Positions 22,976 to 33,714 of a DNA stretch of 64,000 bases are shown here, piece by piece (positions within the stretch are counted from its first letter, which is position 1; each line of letters opens with the position of its first letter). Under the pieces are notes generated by a model. The model was given only the letters and a program-made list of their open reading frames with translations, was not told the origin of the DNA and ran no database searches. Source of the DNA: Actinomycetospora sp. NBRC 106378 (GTDB taxonomy: Bacteria > Actinomycetota > Actinomycetes > Mycobacteriales > Pseudonocardiaceae); assembly GCF_030269685.1 (NCBI RefSeq), contig NZ_BSTT01000011.1, positions 1-64,000 of the forward strand, given 5' to 3'. The translations under genes were made by a program, and so were the position numbers.

Positions 22976-23779
22976 ATGAAGCTGCGCACGATGGCGGTGG
23001 CCGGCGTGGCCGCGCTCGCCCTGACCGGTATCGGCATGGGCTCGGCCCTGGCGCAGACGCCGCCGCCGGTCGCCACCATCCCGAGCCTCACCGGCCAGAG
23101 CACGTCGGTGAAGCTCGACAGCGGGTTCACCGACGCGCTGAAGTCGCTCGACGTCACCCCGGCGCCGACCGGCGACGCGACCGTCACCGACGGCACCGCG
23201 AAGTTCCCGATCACCGGCGGCAACGTCACCGTCTACAAGCCCGGTGAGGTCACGCCCTACGTCCAGGGCACGATCATGCACGACGGGTCGGGCCTCTCCC
23301 TGACCAAGGGCGACACCAAGGTCACCCTCGAGAACTTCGTGATCGACCCGGGCCAGCCCGCCACGCTCAAGGGCAAGGTCTCGGCCAACGGCAAGACCGT
23401 GGCCGACTCGGTCACGCTGTTCGACCTCGACGGCTCGACCCTGAAGCCGATCACCACGGACGCCTCGGCGGGCACCGCCACGCTGACCGGCACCACGGTG
23501 AAGCTGTCGAGCGACGCGGCGACCGCCCTCAACAAGGCGTTCTCCACCGACGCGCTCAAGGGCGGCACCACCGTCGGCATCGCGACGATCGTCGTGAACC
23601 TGCCCGGCCAGGGTGGTAGCGCGATGCCCGGCACCATGCCGAAGGGCGGCGCCGAGACCGGTGCCGGCAGCACCGCCACCGGTGGCATCGACGAGACCCT
23701 CGTCGGCGCCGGTGTCCTCGCCCTCGCCCTCGCGGGTGGCGCGCTCGTGGTCGTCCGTCGTCGGGCCGGCCAGAACTAG
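22976..23779 (+). CDS. secreted C-terminally anchored protein, probable sortase partner
   Basis: A 267-residue protein with a signal peptide (residues 1-26, cleavage after SALA), a beta-rich body (about 35-210) and a Gly/Thr-rich hinge. It ends in a hydrophobic helix (about 238-259) and the basic tail RRRAGQN. This is the layout of cell-wall-anchored proteins, but no LPXTG motif is present; the nearest match is AETG in the hinge. The FPITGG...HDGSGLSL...LENFVID pattern suggests an HtaA-like fold, with low certainty. A class F sortase follows 76 nt downstream. Confidence 0.75.
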   Translation: MKLRTMAVAGVAALALTGIGMGSALAQTPPPVATIPSLTGQSTSVKLDSGFTDALKSLDVTPAPTGDATVTDGTAKFPITGGNVTVYKPGEVTPYVQGTIMHDGSGLSLTKGDTKVTLENFVIDPGQPATLKGKVSANGKTVADSVTLFDLDGSTLKPITTDASAGTATLTGTTVKLSSDAATALNKAFSTDALKGGTTVGIATIVVNLPGQGGSAMPGTMPKGGAETGAGSTATGGIDETLVGAGVLALALAGGALVVVRRRAGQN

Positions 23780-23855
23780 TCCAGCACGGTGACGGGGGGT
23801 GCGCCGGACGGCGCACCCCCCGTCCTCGTCTCCGCCCTCCTCCGAGGAGTACCGC

Positions 23856-24548
23856 ATGACAGCGCCGACGGCGCAACCGCCCGGCACCGACCCGACGCCG
23901 CCCCGCCGGTCCCGTCGGGCGGCGTTCCTGATCGGGATCGCCGTCCTGGTCGTCGCGGGCGTGGCCCTGCTGGTGCTCGGACTCGCGGGCGCCGGGGAGA
24001 CCCGCTCGGCCGCCCCGATCGCCGCCCCCGACGCCCGTCCCCCGGTCACCGTGTCGGCGACGCCGGCGCCCGCCGCCCCGGGCCTGCCGCCGTCCCCTCC
24101 CGTGAGCATCGACATCCCGGCGATCGGGGTGCGCTCGGTGGTCAACGCGAGCGGGCTCAACCCGGACGGCAGCATCGAGGTCCCGGCGCCCGGGCCGCAG
24201 TACGACGAGGCGTCCTGGTACACCGGGTCGGCGAAGGCGGGACAGGACGGCCCCTCGGTCATCCTCGGCCACATCGACTCGGCGAAGAACGGGCCCTCGG
24301 TGTTCTACCGGCTCTCCGAGCTCCGCCCGCTCGACGAGTTCACCGTGACCGCCGCCGACGGCCGGACCCTCGTCTACAAGGTGAACTCGGTGCAGACCTA
24401 CCCGAAGAACGCCTTCCCCTCCGAGGCCGTGTATGGACCGACCACGCGACCCGAGATGCGGCTGATCACGTGCGGCGGGCCCTTCGACGACAGCGCCCGC
24501 TCCTACCGGGACAACACGGTGGTCTACGCGAACCAGATTTCGCCGTGA
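23856..24548 (+). CDS. srtF: class F sortase
   Basis: A 230-residue protein: short cytoplasmic N terminus, one transmembrane helix (about 23-43), a Pro/Ala-rich linker and the sortase barrel. The catalytic residues are His139 (ILGHIDS), Cys206 (LITCGGPF) and Arg218 (SYRDN). The class F assignment rests on the short length and the N-terminal linker typical of actinobacteria. GAGGAG precedes the ATG at 23856. The likely substrate is encoded just upstream. Confidence 0.88.
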   Translation: MTAPTAQPPGTDPTPPRRSRRAAFLIGIAVLVVAGVALLVLGLAGAGETRSAAPIAAPDARPPVTVSATPAPAAPGLPPSPPVSIDIPAIGVRSVVNASGLNPDGSIEVPAPGPQYDEASWYTGSAKAGQDGPSVILGHIDSAKNGPSVFYRLSELRPLDEFTVTAADGRTLVYKVNSVQTYPKNAFPSEAVYGPTTRPEMRLITCGGPFDDSARSYRDNTVVYANQISP

Positions 24549-24562
24549 GCCGCTGATCCCCC

Positions 24563-24612
24563 TTCATGACGACGGGCCCTGCCGCAGTTGCGGCAGGGCC
24601 CGTCGTCGTGAA
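24563..24612. terminator. strong bidirectional hairpin between srtF and rho
   Basis: A 24-bp stem with one wobble pair, arms 24563-24586 and 24589-24612, and a 2-nt loop. The centre of the stem is GGGCCCTGCCGCA paired with its complement. It lies 15 nt past the sortase stop and 9 nt past the rho stop, so it can terminate both genes; outer A/T pairs give a short T-run on each side. Confidence 0.85.
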
Positions 24613-24620
24613 TCGAGCGA

Positions 24621-26834
24621 CTACTCGTCGTCCTTCGTCGGCATCGTCTTCGCGACCGACATCAGGAACTCGATGTTCGTCCGCGTCTTGCGCAGCCGGT
24701 CGAGGATCAGCTCGATCGCCTGCTGCGAGTCGAGCGCGGCGAGCACCCGGCGCAGCTTGTGGGTCACGGCCCGCTCGTCGGGCGAGAGGAGGAGCTCCTC
24801 CTTGCGCGTGGACGAGGCGTCGGGGTCGATCGCCGGGAAGATGCGCTTGTCGGCGAGCTTCCGGTCGAGCTTGAGCTCGGCGTTGCCGGTGCCCTTGAAC
24901 TCCTCGAAGATCACCGTGTCCATCGTCGAGCCGGTCTCGACCAGCGCGGTCGCGAAGATCGTGAGCGAGCCGCCGTCCTCGATGTTGCGCGCCGCGCCGA
25001 GGAACCGCTTCGGCGGGTAGAGCGCCGTCGAGTCGACACCACCGGACAGGATGCGACCCGACGCGGGGGCGGCCAGGTTGTAGGCCCGGCCGAGGCGGGT
25101 GATCGAGTCGAGCAGCACGACGACGTCGTGCCCCTGCTCGACGAGACGCTTCGCCCGCTCGATCGAGAGCTCGGCGACCGAGGTGTGGTCCGACGGCGGC
25201 CGGTCGAAGGTCGAGGCGATGACCTCGCCCTTCACCGTGCGCTGCATGTCGGTGACCTCCTCCGGCCGCTCGTCGACGAGCACGACCATGAGGTGGACCT
25301 CGGGGTTGTTCGTGGTGATCGCGTTGGCGATCGCCTGCAGCACCATCGTCTTGCCGGCCTTCGGGGGCGAGACGATCAGCGCGCGCTGCCCCTTGCCGAC
25401 CGGCATGACCAGGTCGATCACGCGGGTCGACAGCAGGTGCGGCTCGGTCTCGAGGCGCAGCCGCTCGTTGGGGTAGAGCGGCGTGAGCTTCGTGAACTCC
25501 GGACGGCGGCGGGCCTGCTCCGGGTCCAGCCCGTTGATCGAGTCGACCCGCACCAGCGGGTTGAACTTCTGCCGGTTCTGCTCGTTCTCGCGCTGCTGCC
25601 GGACCTGACCGGTGACGGCGTCGCCGCGCCGCAGCCCGTACTTGCGCACGAGGGAGAGCGAGACGTACACGTCGTTCGGGCCGGCCATGTAGCCCGACGT
25701 CCGCACGAACGCGTAGTTGTCGAGCACGTCGAGGATGCCGGCGACGGGGATCAGGACGTCGTCGTCGCGGACCTCGGGCTCGCGGGTGTCCTGCGGGCCC
25801 TCCTGACCGCCGCCGCGCTCGTTGCGGTTGCGGCGACGGTCGCGGAACCGCCGACCACGCCGACGGCCGCCGCCGTCCTCGTCGTCGTCGTCGTCCGCGC
25901 GCTGCTGGCCCTGCTGGTCCCGCTGCTGTCCCTGCTGCTGGTCACGCTGACCCTGCTGGTCCCGCTGCTGGTCACGGCCCTGCTGCTGGTCACGGCCCTG
26001 CTGGCGGTCCCGGCCCTGGCCGTTCCCGCGGCGACGACCCCCGCGCTCGCCGTCGGAGTCGTCGTCGGGGTCCGCCTGCTGGTCCCGGCCCTGGTCGCGG
26101 TCCTGCTGCTGGTCCCGGCCGCCCTGGCGGTCGCCGCGGGCCGGACGGTCACGGCCGCCCTGGCGGTCGTAGTCCTGGCGGTCGGCGCGACGCTCGGGCC
26201 GGCCCTCGTCCTCGCGGGGCGCCTGCTCGGGCGCCTCGGCCGGCGCCGCGACGGCGCTCGCCCCGGGCTCGGCCGGCGTGGCGGTGTCGTCGGCGCCGGG
26301 GCCGGCGTCCCGGCGGGCGCTGCGACGGCGGCGGGCAGGCCGCTCCGCCGAGGCGTCCTCGTCGGTGTTCTCGCCGGTGCCCGGCCCGGCGGGCTGCTCG
26401 ACCGGCGTCACGCCCGCGGCCGCGTCGGCGTCCGCCGCGGGCGCGTCGGTGGCGGCGGTGACCGCCCCGGCGATGCCGCCGGTGTCGCCGCTGCCGTCGG
26501 CGGACTGCTCGGCGTCGGGCGTCACGGCCTTGCGCCGGCTGGCGCGACGGCGGGCGGGCTTCTCCTCGACCGGGGCCGCCGCCTCGGCGGCCTCCTCGGC
26601 GGCCGCGGCCTCCTCGGCCGGGCCCTCCCCGAGCGGGAGCTGGGCGGCGCCGGACTGCCGCTTCTTGATCTCCTCGATGAGGTCACCCCGGCGCATGCCG
26701 GTGGTGTCGGTGACGCCGAGTGTCCCGGCGAGCTCGCGCAGCTCGGCGAGCACCATCCCGGACACACCTCCACGGCGGCGACGTTCGGTGCCGGCGGGAG
26801 CGGCGTCGGGGGTGATGACGTCGGTTTCGGTCAC
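24621..26834 (-). CDS. rho: transcription termination factor Rho with large disordered insertion
   Basis: The RNA-dependent hexameric helicase that ends transcription. From the GTG at 26834 (AAGGA upstream) the protein has about 737 residues. Residues about 27-62 are the Rho N-terminal helical domain. From about 70 to 350 lies a low-complexity region, first Ala/Glu/Pro-rich, then Arg/Asp/Gln/Gly-rich with repeats such as [11 protein letters not shown]. The cold-shock RNA-binding domain ([18 protein letters not shown]) and the ATPase core follow: Walker [24 protein letters not shown] and [11 protein letters not shown]. Actinobacterial Rho proteins commonly carry such an insertion; the Gln-rich tandem repeats are the striking point here. 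Confidence 0.95.
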   Translation of the reverse strand: MTETDVITPDAAPAGTERRRRGGVSGMVLAELRELAGTLGVTDTTGMRRGDLIEEIKKRQSGAAQLPLGEGPAEEAAAAEEAAEAAAPVEEKPARRRASRRKAVTPDAEQSADGSGDTGGIAGAVTAATDAPAADADAAAGVTPVEQPAGPGTGENTDEDASAERPARRRRSARRDAGPGADDTATPAEPGASAVAAPAEAPEQAPREDEGRPERRADRQDYDRQGGRDRPARGDRQGGRDQQQDRDQGRDQQADPDDDSDGERGGRRRGNGQGRDRQQGRDQQQGRDQQRDQQGQRDQQQGQQRDQQGQQRADDDDDEDGGGRRRGRRFRDRRRNRNERGGGQEGPQDTREPEVRDDDVLIPVAGILDVLDNYAFVRTSGYMAGPNDVYVSLSLVRKYGLRRGDAVTGQVRQQRENEQNRQKFNPLVRVDSINGLDPEQARRRPEFTKLTPLYPNERLRLETEPHLLSTRVIDLVMPVGKGQRALIVSPPKAGKTMVLQAIANAITTNNPEVHLMVVLVDERPEEVTDMQRTVKGEVIASTFDRPPSDHTSVAELSIERAKRLVEQGHDVVVLLDSITRLGRAYNLAAPASGRILSGGVDSTALYPPKRFLGAARNIEDGGSLTIFATALVETGSTMDTVIFEEFKGTGNAELKLDRKLADKRIFPAIDPDASSTRKEELLLSPDERAVTHKLRRVLAALDSQQAIELILDRLRKTRTNIEFLMSVAKTMPTKDDE

Positions 26835-27098
26835 GCAGGTCCTTCCTGGACCGGCCGGGGACTCCTCATCCCGGGCCAGCGGACGTGTCCGCGCGCATTC
26901 GGGCGCACGAATCCACTGCAACGCCGCGTCGCGGGAAGCAGGTTCGGGTGGATCGGCGTCCCGGGAGCAGGGCACGTTGCGGAACATCTGGGAGGCAACG
27001 ACCGGGCGGGACCGTCCGAGAACCGGAGCGGGGAAGACCGTCCCGGGATCCCCGGGGCGTGGCACCGGCGCGGATCACGCTGGTCGCTGTCGGTGGCC

Positions 27099-27127
27099 AG
27101 ACTAACCCCAGCAGCACAGGTGGGCAA
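27099..27127 (-). promoter_or_regulatory. candidate rho promoter
   Basis: On the minus strand TTGCCC (27122-27127) and TAGTCT (27099-27104) are separated by 17 nt, a good match to a housekeeping sigma promoter. Transcription would begin near 27092, leaving a rho leader of about 255 nt (26835-27092). Nothing coding was found in that leader. Confidence 0.45.
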
Positions 27128-27160
27128 CAACCGGGTGGCGCGACCGGGGTCCGGGTCCGC

Positions 27161-28078
27161 TCAGACCGTGACGACCGCGCCCGCGGTGTCGATCGGGAGG
27201 CGCACCGTGTCGAATCCGCTGGTGGGGAGGCCGTCCGGCAACGGCTCGCCGGTCGTCAGCGCGAGCACCGTCGGGCCGGCGCCCGACACCACGGCCGGTA
27301 CGCCCGCGTCGCGCAGGGCGTCCACCAGGGTCGCGGTCGCCGGGTAGGCCGGGCGGCGGTACGGCTGGTGCAGCCGGTCCTCGGTCGCGGGGAGCAGCAG
27401 CTCCGGTGCCCGGGTGAGCGCGTGCACCACGAGGGCCGACCGGGAGGCGGTGAACGCCGCGTCGGAGTGCGGCACCCGGTCGGGCAGCAGCCCCCGGGTG
27501 GCCTCGGTCGAGCTGGAGTGCTCGGAGACGAACGCGACCGGCACCACGTCCGGGTGCGGCTCGAGGTGCGCGGCCCGGTAGCCGGGTCGATGGTCGAGCC
27601 CCGCTCCGCTCCGTCTCCCCCCGCCGGTGCACCACGTGACCACCAGCCCGCCGTACAGGCACGCGGCGACGTTGTCGGCGTGGCCGTCGAAGCGGGCCGC
27701 CAGGTCGAGGACCGCCTCGTCGTCGGGAGCCTTCCCCGGACCGAGCAGGCCGCACGCGGCGACGATGCCGGCCACCGCGGCCGAGGCCGACGACCCCAGC
27801 CCGCGGCTGTGCGGGATGACGTTGCGGCAGGTCAGGTGCACCGACGGCCGGTCGACGCCGGCCAGCTCGTAGGTCGCGCAGACGGCCTTGAGCACGAGGT
27901 GCCGCTCGTCGCGCGGCACCCGGCCGGCGCCCTCGCCGTGCACCTCGACGGTGCTCGGGCCGCCGTCGATCTCGGTGAGCTCGATCTCGTCGTGCAGCCC
28001 GAGCGCGAGCCCGAGCGAGTCGAAGCCCGGCCCCAGGTTGGCCGAGGTGGCCGGCACACGGACGCGGACGGAGCTCAT
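27161..28078 (-). CDS. thrB: homoserine kinase
   Basis: A GHMP-family kinase phosphorylating homoserine in threonine synthesis, 305 residues. The N-terminal [19 protein letters not shown] and the phosphate-binding loop [13 protein letters not shown] are intact. The ATG at 28078 overlaps the thrC stop (ATGA). It is the last gene of the argS-lysA-hom-thrC-thrB operon. Confidence 0.95.
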   Translation of the reverse strand: MSSVRVRVPATSANLGPGFDSLGLALGLHDEIELTEIDGGPSTVEVHGEGAGRVPRDERHLVLKAVCATYELAGVDRPSVHLTCRNVIPHSRGLGSSASAAVAGIVAACGLLGPGKAPDDEAVLDLAARFDGHADNVAACLYGGLVVTWCTGGGRRSGAGLDHRPGYRAAHLEPHPDVVPVAFVSEHSSSTEATRGLLPDRVPHSDAAFTASRSALVVHALTRAPELLLPATEDRLHQPYRRPAYPATATLVDALRDAGVPAVVSGAGPTVLALTTGEPLPDGLPTSGFDTVRLPIDTAGAVVTV

Positions 28079-29151
28079 CCGAGCCCGAGTGCTTCGGCCA
28101 CGGCGTCGACCCGCTCCGGGACGACGACGGGCTCGGGCACGTCGGCCAGCGCCGTCCCCGGGTCCTTCAGTCCGTGCCCGGTGACGGTGCAGACCACGAG
28201 CCGGCCCGGGGTGAGCTCACCCGCGGCGGACCGTGCGAGCAGCCCCGCCACCGACGCGGCGGAGGCGGGCTCGACGAAGACGCCCTCGCGGGCCGCCAGC
28301 ATCCGGTAGGCGGCGAGGATCGCGTCGTCGTCCACCGCGGTGATGCGGCCCCCGGACTCGTCGCGCGCCGCGATGGCGCCGTCCCACGAGGCGGGCGAGC
28401 CGATGCGGATGGCGGTCGCGATCGTCTCCGGCTGCTTCACCGGCGCGCCGGAGACCAGCGGCGAGGCACCCGCGGCCTGCACCCCGTGCATCTCCGGGGT
28501 GGCCTCCACGATGCCGTCGCGGTGGTACTCGACGTAGCCCCGCCAGTAGGCGGTGATGTTGCCGGCGTTGCCGACCGGCAGGACGTGCAGGTCGGGCGCG
28601 CGGCCGAGCTGGTCGCAGATCTCGAACGACGCCGTCTTCTGGCCCTCGATGCGCGCGGGGTTCACGGAGTTGACCAGCGCGATCGGGTGCTCCTCGGCCG
28701 CCTTGCGGGCGAGCTCGAGGCACGCGTCGAAGTTGCCCTCGAGCTGCAGGATGCGGGCGCCGTGGGCGGTGGCCTGGGCGAGCTTGCCCAGCGCGATCTT
28801 GCCCTGCGGCACGAGCACGGCACAGGTCATGTCGGTGCGCGCGGCGTAGGCGGCGGCCGAGGCGGACGTGTTGCCGGTCGAGGCGCAGATGACGGCCTTC
28901 GCGCCGCTCGCGGCCGCCTCGGTCATCGCGACGGTCATGCCGCGGTCCTTGAACGACCCGGTCGGGTTCGCGCCCTCGATCTTGAGGTGGACCTCGCAGC
29001 CGGTCAGCGCGGACAGGTGCGGCGCCGGCAGCAGCGGCGTGCCGCCCTCGCGCAAGGTGACGACGTCCCAGCCGTCCTGCACGTTCGGCATGCGGTCCCG
29101 GTAGGCGCGGATGACGCCGGGCCACTCGACGCGGGTACCGAGCAGGCTCAC
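28075..29151 (-). CDS. thrC: threonine synthase
   Basis: A PLP enzyme converting O-phosphohomoserine to threonine, 358 residues. The PLP lysine lies in [32 protein letters not shown] binds the phosphate. It starts with the GTG at 29151, overlapping the hom stop, and its stop overlaps the thrB start, so the three threonine genes are translated in a chain. Confidence 0.95.
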   Translation of the reverse strand: MSLLGTRVEWPGVIRAYRDRMPNVQDGWDVVTLREGGTPLLPAPHLSALTGCEVHLKIEGANPTGSFKDRGMTVAMTEAAASGAKAVICASTGNTSASAAAYAARTDMTCAVLVPQGKIALGKLAQATAHGARILQLEGNFDACLELARKAAEEHPIALVNSVNPARIEGQKTASFEICDQLGRAPDLHVLPVGNAGNITAYWRGYVEYHRDGIVEATPEMHGVQAAGASPLVSGAPVKQPETIATAIRIGSPASWDGAIAARDESGGRITAVDDDAILAAYRMLAAREGVFVEPASAASVAGLLARSAAGELTPGRLVVCTVTGHGLKDPGTALADVPEPVVVPERVDAVAEALGLG

Positions 29152-30500
29152 TGACTTCCTCCGAGGGCGCTCACGGGACGGCCGAGGTCCTCCACGCGCA
29201 GGATGCTGGCGACACCGCGGACGGACTCCAGACCCGACAGGGCCTCCACGGTGGCCCGCAGGGCCGCGTCGGGGGCCTCGTGGGTCACGACGACCAGTGT
29301 GGCGGGCGCGTCGTCCTCACCGCCATGACCTGGGTCGCGCTGCCCGCCCTCCTGCTTGACGGTCGCGATCGACACGTCGTGGTCGGAGAACACCCCGGCC
29401 ACCGCGGCGAGCACGCCCGCGCGGTCGTGGACGTCGAGGTTGACGTGGTAGCGGGTGCGGACGTCACCCATCGACTGCACGGGCAGGTGCGCGTACGCGG
29501 TGTCGCGCGGACCCCGGCCGCCGATCACCTTGTTGCGGGCCGCCGCGACGAGGTCGCCGAGCACGGCGCTCGCGGTCTGCGGGCCGCCCGCGCCCTGGCC
29601 GTAGAACATGAGCGGGCCCGCGGCGTCGGCCTCGACGAAGACGGCGTTGAACGCGCCGGAGACCGAGGCCAGGGGGTGCGAGCGCGGGATCATCGCCGGG
29701 TACACGCGCGCCGAGACCACGGCGCCGTCGGCGGTGTCGACCTGCTCGCAGATCGCCAGCAGCTTCACGGTGCACCCGAGCGCCCGCGCGGAGGCGATGT
29801 CGGAGGCGGTCACGTCGCGGATGCCCTCGCGGTACACGTCCGCGGCGGTCACGCGGGTGTGGAAGGCGAGGCTCGCGAGGATGGCGGCCTTGGAGGCGGC
29901 GTCGTACCCGTCGACGTCGGCGGTCGGGTCGGCCTCGGCGTAGCCCAGCCGCCCGGCCTCCTCCAGCGCGTCCGCGTAGCCCGCGCCGGTCGACTCCATC
30001 GCGGAGAGGATGAAGTTCGTGGTGCCGTTGACGATGCCCGCGACCCGGCGGATGCGGTCGCCCGCCAGGGACTGCTGGATCGGCCGCAGCAGCGGGATCG
30101 CGCCGGCGACGGAGGCCTCGTAGTAGAGGTCGGCGCCCGACTCGCGGGCGGCGGCGGCGAGCGCCTCGCCCTCCTCGGCCAGCAGCGCCTTGTTCGCGCT
30201 CACCACCGAGCGGCCGTTCTTCAGCGCGTCCAGGAGCAGGTCCCGCGCCGGCTCGATGCCGCCCATCAGCTCGACCACGACGTCGACGTCGGGGCGCGCG
30301 ACGAGCTCGGCCGGGTCCGTCGTCAGCAGCTCCGTGGGCACGTCGGCGTGGCGCTGCGGGCGGCGGACCGCGATGCCGGCGAGCTCGACGGGCGCGCCGA
30401 CGCGGGCCGCGAGCTCCTCGGCCTGCTCGTCGAGCAGCCGCACCACCTGCGATCCCACCACCCCGCAGCCGAGCAGGGCGACCTTGATCGAGTCGCTCAC
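29148..30500 (-). CDS. hom: homoserine dehydrogenase
   Basis: A 450-residue enzyme reducing aspartate semialdehyde to homoserine, the branch point of threonine and methionine synthesis. It has the NAD(P) fold ([17 protein letters not shown]), the catalytic region [16 protein letters not shown] and [19 protein letters not shown]. The C-terminal ACT domain, which binds threonine for feedback control, carries a short polar insertion ([13 protein letters not shown]). The GTG start overlaps the lysA stop. Confidence 0.94.
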   Translation of the reverse strand: MSDSIKVALLGCGVVGSQVVRLLDEQAEELAARVGAPVELAGIAVRRPQRHADVPTELLTTDPAELVARPDVDVVVELMGGIEPARDLLLDALKNGRSVVSANKALLAEEGEALAAAARESGADLYYEASVAGAIPLLRPIQQSLAGDRIRRVAGIVNGTTNFILSAMESTGAGYADALEEAGRLGYAEADPTADVDGYDAASKAAILASLAFHTRVTAADVYREGIRDVTASDIASARALGCTVKLLAICEQVDTADGAVVSARVYPAMIPRSHPLASVSGAFNAVFVEADAAGPLMFYGQGAGGPQTASAVLGDLVAAARNKVIGGRGPRDTAYAHLPVQSMGDVRTRYHVNLDVHDRAGVLAAVAGVFSDHDVSIATVKQEGGQRDPGHGGEDDAPATLVVVTHEAPDAALRATVEALSGLESVRGVASILRVEDLGRPVSALGGSQ

Positions 30501-31954
30501 AGCACCTCCAGGCGCGCCAGGTCGTCGAGGGTCTCGCGGCGCAGCATCGTCCGGTCCGCGCCGTCGCGGACCACGACGACGGCGGGCCGCGGCACCTTGT
30601 TGTACGCGCTCGCCATCGCGTAGCAGTAGGCCCCCGTGGCCCCGACGGCCAGCAGGTCGCCGGGCGCGAGGTCGGCGGGCAGCCAGCAGTCGCGGACCAC
30701 GACGTCGCCGGACTCGCAGTGCTTCCCGACCACCCGGCAGAGCACCGGGGTGTCCCCGCCCGGGTTCGCGGCACCGGGCTCCGCCGTCGCCGCGGACCGC
30801 GACACGAGCCGGCAGTCGTAGGCGGCGTCGTAGAGGGCCGTGCGGATGTTGTCGCTCATCCCGCCGTCCACCGAGACGTAGCGGCGACGGGCGCCGCCGC
30901 CCAGCTCGACGTCCTTGATCGTGCCGACGGTGTAGAGCGTGACCGTGCCCGGGCCGGCGATGGCGCGACCCGGCTCGACCGCGATCCGCGGCACCGGGAT
31001 CCCGGCCCGCGCGCACTCGCGCCCGACGATCGCGTGCAGCTCCCCCGCCAGCCACGACGCCGTCCGCGGCTGGTCGGCCGTGGTGTAGGCGATGCCCATC
31101 CCGCCGCCCAGGTCGACCAGCGCGCTCGCCGTGTCCGCCAGGTCGCCGTGCTCGGCGCGGATGTCCGCCAGCAGCCCGACGACCCGCCGCGCGGCGAGCT
31201 CGAACCCGCCGGCGTCGAAGATCTGCGAGCCGATGTGCGAATGGAGCCCCACCAGGCGCAGGCCGCGGGACTTCAGCACCCGGCGCGCCGCCTCGGCGGC
31301 GTCCCCACCGGCCAGCGAGAAGCCGAACTTCTGGTCCTCGTGCGCGGTGGCGATGAACTCGTGGGTGTGCGCCTCGACGCCCACCGTCACGCGGACCATC
31401 ACGTCGGCGACGCGGTCCCGACGACGGGCGAGGTCGTCCAGGCGGGCGATCTCGGCGAAGGAGTCGACCACGACCCGCCCGACGCCGGCCTCGAGGGCCG
31501 CGTCGAGCTCGCCGACCGACTTGTTGTTGCCGTGCATCGTGATCCGCTCGACCGGGAAGCCGGCCCGCAGCGCCGTCGCGAGCTCGCCCTCGCTGCAGAC
31601 GTCGAGGCCGAGGCCCTCGTCGGCGACCCAGCGGGCCACCTCCGTCGTCAGGAAGGCCTTGGACGCGTAGTGCACGAGCGCCGGGTCGCCGTAGGCCTGC
31701 GCGTGGTCGCGGCAGCGGGACCGGAAGTCGGCCTCGTCGACCACGAACAGCGGGGTGCCGTGGCGCTCGGCGAGGTCGCGGACGTCGACGCCGGCGAGGC
31801 GGACGACGCCGTCGTCGTGCCGGGCGGCGTGGCGGGGCCAGACGACCTCGGGCAGCACGTCGAGGTCCGCGCCGGTGCGCGGGAGCGGGCCGGGGACGTC
31901 GTGCGCCGGCAGCACGTCGGCGTGCCGGGGCCCGGCGGGGTGGGCGCGGGTCAT
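30497..31954 (-). CDS. lysA: diaminopimelate decarboxylase
   Basis: A fold-III PLP enzyme making lysine from meso-diaminopimelate, 485 residues from the ATG at 31954. The PLP lysine is in [47 protein letters not shown] and the late GAYCYAMAS are all present. It starts 4 nt after the argS stop. The N terminus is longer than in most LysA proteins, with about 60 residues before the barrel. Confidence 0.94.
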   Translation of the reverse strand: MTRAHPAGPRHADVLPAHDVPGPLPRTGADLDVLPEVVWPRHAARHDDGVVRLAGVDVRDLAERHGTPLFVVDEADFRSRCRDHAQAYGDPALVHYASKAFLTTEVARWVADEGLGLDVCSEGELATALRAGFPVERITMHGNNKSVGELDAALEAGVGRVVVDSFAEIARLDDLARRRDRVADVMVRVTVGVEAHTHEFIATAHEDQKFGFSLAGGDAAEAARRVLKSRGLRLVGLHSHIGSQIFDAGGFELAARRVVGLLADIRAEHGDLADTASALVDLGGGMGIAYTTADQPRTASWLAGELHAIVGRECARAGIPVPRIAVEPGRAIAGPGTVTLYTVGTIKDVELGGGARRRYVSVDGGMSDNIRTALYDAAYDCRLVSRSAATAEPGAANPGGDTPVLCRVVGKHCESGDVVVRDCWLPADLAPGDLLAVGATGAYCYAMASAYNKVPRPAVVVVRDGADRTMLRRETLDDLARLEVL

Positions 31955-31958
31955 TTCT

Positions 31959-33611
31959 CTACATCCGTTCCGGGGCGGAGACACCGAGCAGACCGAGGCC
32001 GGAGGCGAGTACCGTGCGGGCCGCCTCGCAGAGGGCCAGACGCGCCGTGTGCAGCGGGCCCGGCTCCTCGTCACCCTGCGGCAGCACGCGGCAGGTGTCG
32101 TAGAAGCGGTGGTAGGCGCCGGCCAGCTCCTCGAGGAACCGGGCGACGCGGTGCGGCTCGCGCAGCGCGGCGGCCGAGGCCAGCACCCGCGGGAACTCGC
32201 CGAGGGTGCGGATCAGGTCGCCCTCGCGGGGCTCGACCAGCAGCGCGAGATCCGGGTTCTCCCGGCTGACCCCCAGGTCGGCGGCGTTGCGGGCGAGGGC
32301 GGAGAGCCGGGCGTGGGCGTACTGGACGTAGAACACGGGATTCTCGTTGGTGCGCCGGCTGATCAGGTCCAGGTCGATGTCGAGCACCTGGTCCACGCTC
32401 GAGCGGGTCAGCGTGTACCGGGCGGCGTCCACGCCGACCGCGTCGACGAGGTCCTCGAGCGTGATGATCGTGCCCGCGCGCTTGGACATCTTCACCGGCT
32501 CGCCGTCGCGCAGCAGGTTCACCAGCTGCCCGATCAGCACCTCGACCGTCGCCGGGTCGTCGCCGAACGCGGCCGCCACGGCCTTGAGGCGGTGGATGTA
32601 GCCGTGGTGGTCGGCTCCGAGCATGTAGATCGCCAGGTCGGCGCCGCGGGCCCGCTTGTCGCGGTAGTAGGCGATGTCGCCCGCGATGTAGGCGGGCCGG
32701 CCGTCGGACTTGATGACGACCCGGTCCTTGTCGTCGCCGTGCTCGGTGGAGCGCAGCCACCAGGCGCCGTCGGCGAAGTACAGGGCGTCGTCGTCCTTGA
32801 GCTTCTGCACGGAGTCCTCGACCGCACCGGAGGCGTGCAGCGCGAGCTCGGAGGACCAGACGTCGAAGTGCGTGCCGAACGACTCCAACGACGTCCGCAT
32901 CTCGTCGAGCATCACCGCGACGCCGAGCCGCTTGAACGCCTGGAGCTGCTGGTCCTCGGGCTGGTCGAGCACCCCGGGCTCGGTCTCGACGACCTTCGCG
33001 GCGACCTCGGCGACGTAGGCGCCGCCGTAGCCGTTCTCCGGGACCGGCCGGCCCTGGGCGGCGGCGATGAGCGACTCCGCGAACCGGTCGATCTGTGCGC
33101 CCGCGTCGTTGACGTAGTACTCCCGCGTCACGGCCGCACCCTGGGCCTCGAGCACCCGACCGAGCGCGTCGCCGACGGCGGCCCAGCGCGTGCCGCCGAG
33201 GTGGATCGGGCCCGTGGGGTTGGCGGAGACGAACTCGAGGTTGATCGCCTGCCCGGTCAGCGCGTCACCGTGGCCGTACCCCGCGCCCCGCTCGAGGATC
33301 TCGGCGACGATGCCGGCCTGCGCGTCGGCAGCCAGCCGCAGGTTGAGGAACCCGGGACCCGCGACCTCCGCGGCGGCGACGCCGTCGGTCTTCTCCAGCC
33401 GCTCGGCGAGCCATCCGGCGAGGTCGGCGGGCTTCACGCCCGCCTTCTTGGCGCTGCGCATCGCGAGGTTCGTGGCGTAGTCGCCGTGCTCGGGGTTGCG
33501 CGGCCGCTCGACGGTGACCTCGTCGGGCAGCGCGGCCGTGTCGAGGCCGCGCTCGGTCAGCACGTCGACGGCGACGGCGTGCAGGAGATCGGCGAGCGCA
33601 GCGGGGGTCAC
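31959..33611 (-). CDS. argS: arginyl-tRNA synthetase
   Basis: A class I aminoacyl-tRNA synthetase, 550 residues. The HIGH-type motif lies in [20 protein letters not shown] and the KMSK motif in [16 protein letters not shown]. The C-terminal anticodon-binding DALR domain ends the protein. The GTG at 33611 is preferred; a TTG three codons earlier is possible, and neither has a strong ribosome-binding site. It is the first gene of the lysine-threonine operon, as in many actinobacteria. Confidence 0.93.
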   Translation of the reverse strand: MTPAALADLLHAVAVDVLTERGLDTAALPDEVTVERPRNPEHGDYATNLAMRSAKKAGVKPADLAGWLAERLEKTDGVAAAEVAGPGFLNLRLAADAQAGIVAEILERGAGYGHGDALTGQAINLEFVSANPTGPIHLGGTRWAAVGDALGRVLEAQGAAVTREYYVNDAGAQIDRFAESLIAAAQGRPVPENGYGGAYVAEVAAKVVETEPGVLDQPEDQQLQAFKRLGVAVMLDEMRTSLESFGTHFDVWSSELALHASGAVEDSVQKLKDDDALYFADGAWWLRSTEHGDDKDRVVIKSDGRPAYIAGDIAYYRDKRARGADLAIYMLGADHHGYIHRLKAVAAAFGDDPATVEVLIGQLVNLLRDGEPVKMSKRAGTIITLEDLVDAVGVDAARYTLTRSSVDQVLDIDLDLISRRTNENPVFYVQYAHARLSALARNAADLGVSRENPDLALLVEPREGDLIRTLGEFPRVLASAAALREPHRVARFLEELAGAYHRFYDTCRVLPQGDEEPGPLHTARLALCEAARTVLASGLGLLGVSAPERM

Positions 33612-33714
33612 GTCCGCCAAGTCTAGGGAGCCCGTGCCAGCGGGTATGCCGGTGGCTCGCGATCACCCCGGGTAGGGGGAACTCACACTCAGCTCATCCC
33701 TAGAATCGGGCGAC

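Noticed and set aside
22976-23779. A classical LPXTG-anchored protein
   Set aside because: The anchor-like C terminus is there but the LPXTG motif is absent.
24759-27347. A long open frame on the plus strand rich in Leu and Val, opposite rho, looking like a membrane protein
   Set aside because: It is the mirror image of the Arg/Asp/Gln repeats of rho; rho has the conserved domains and correct codon bias on the minus strand.
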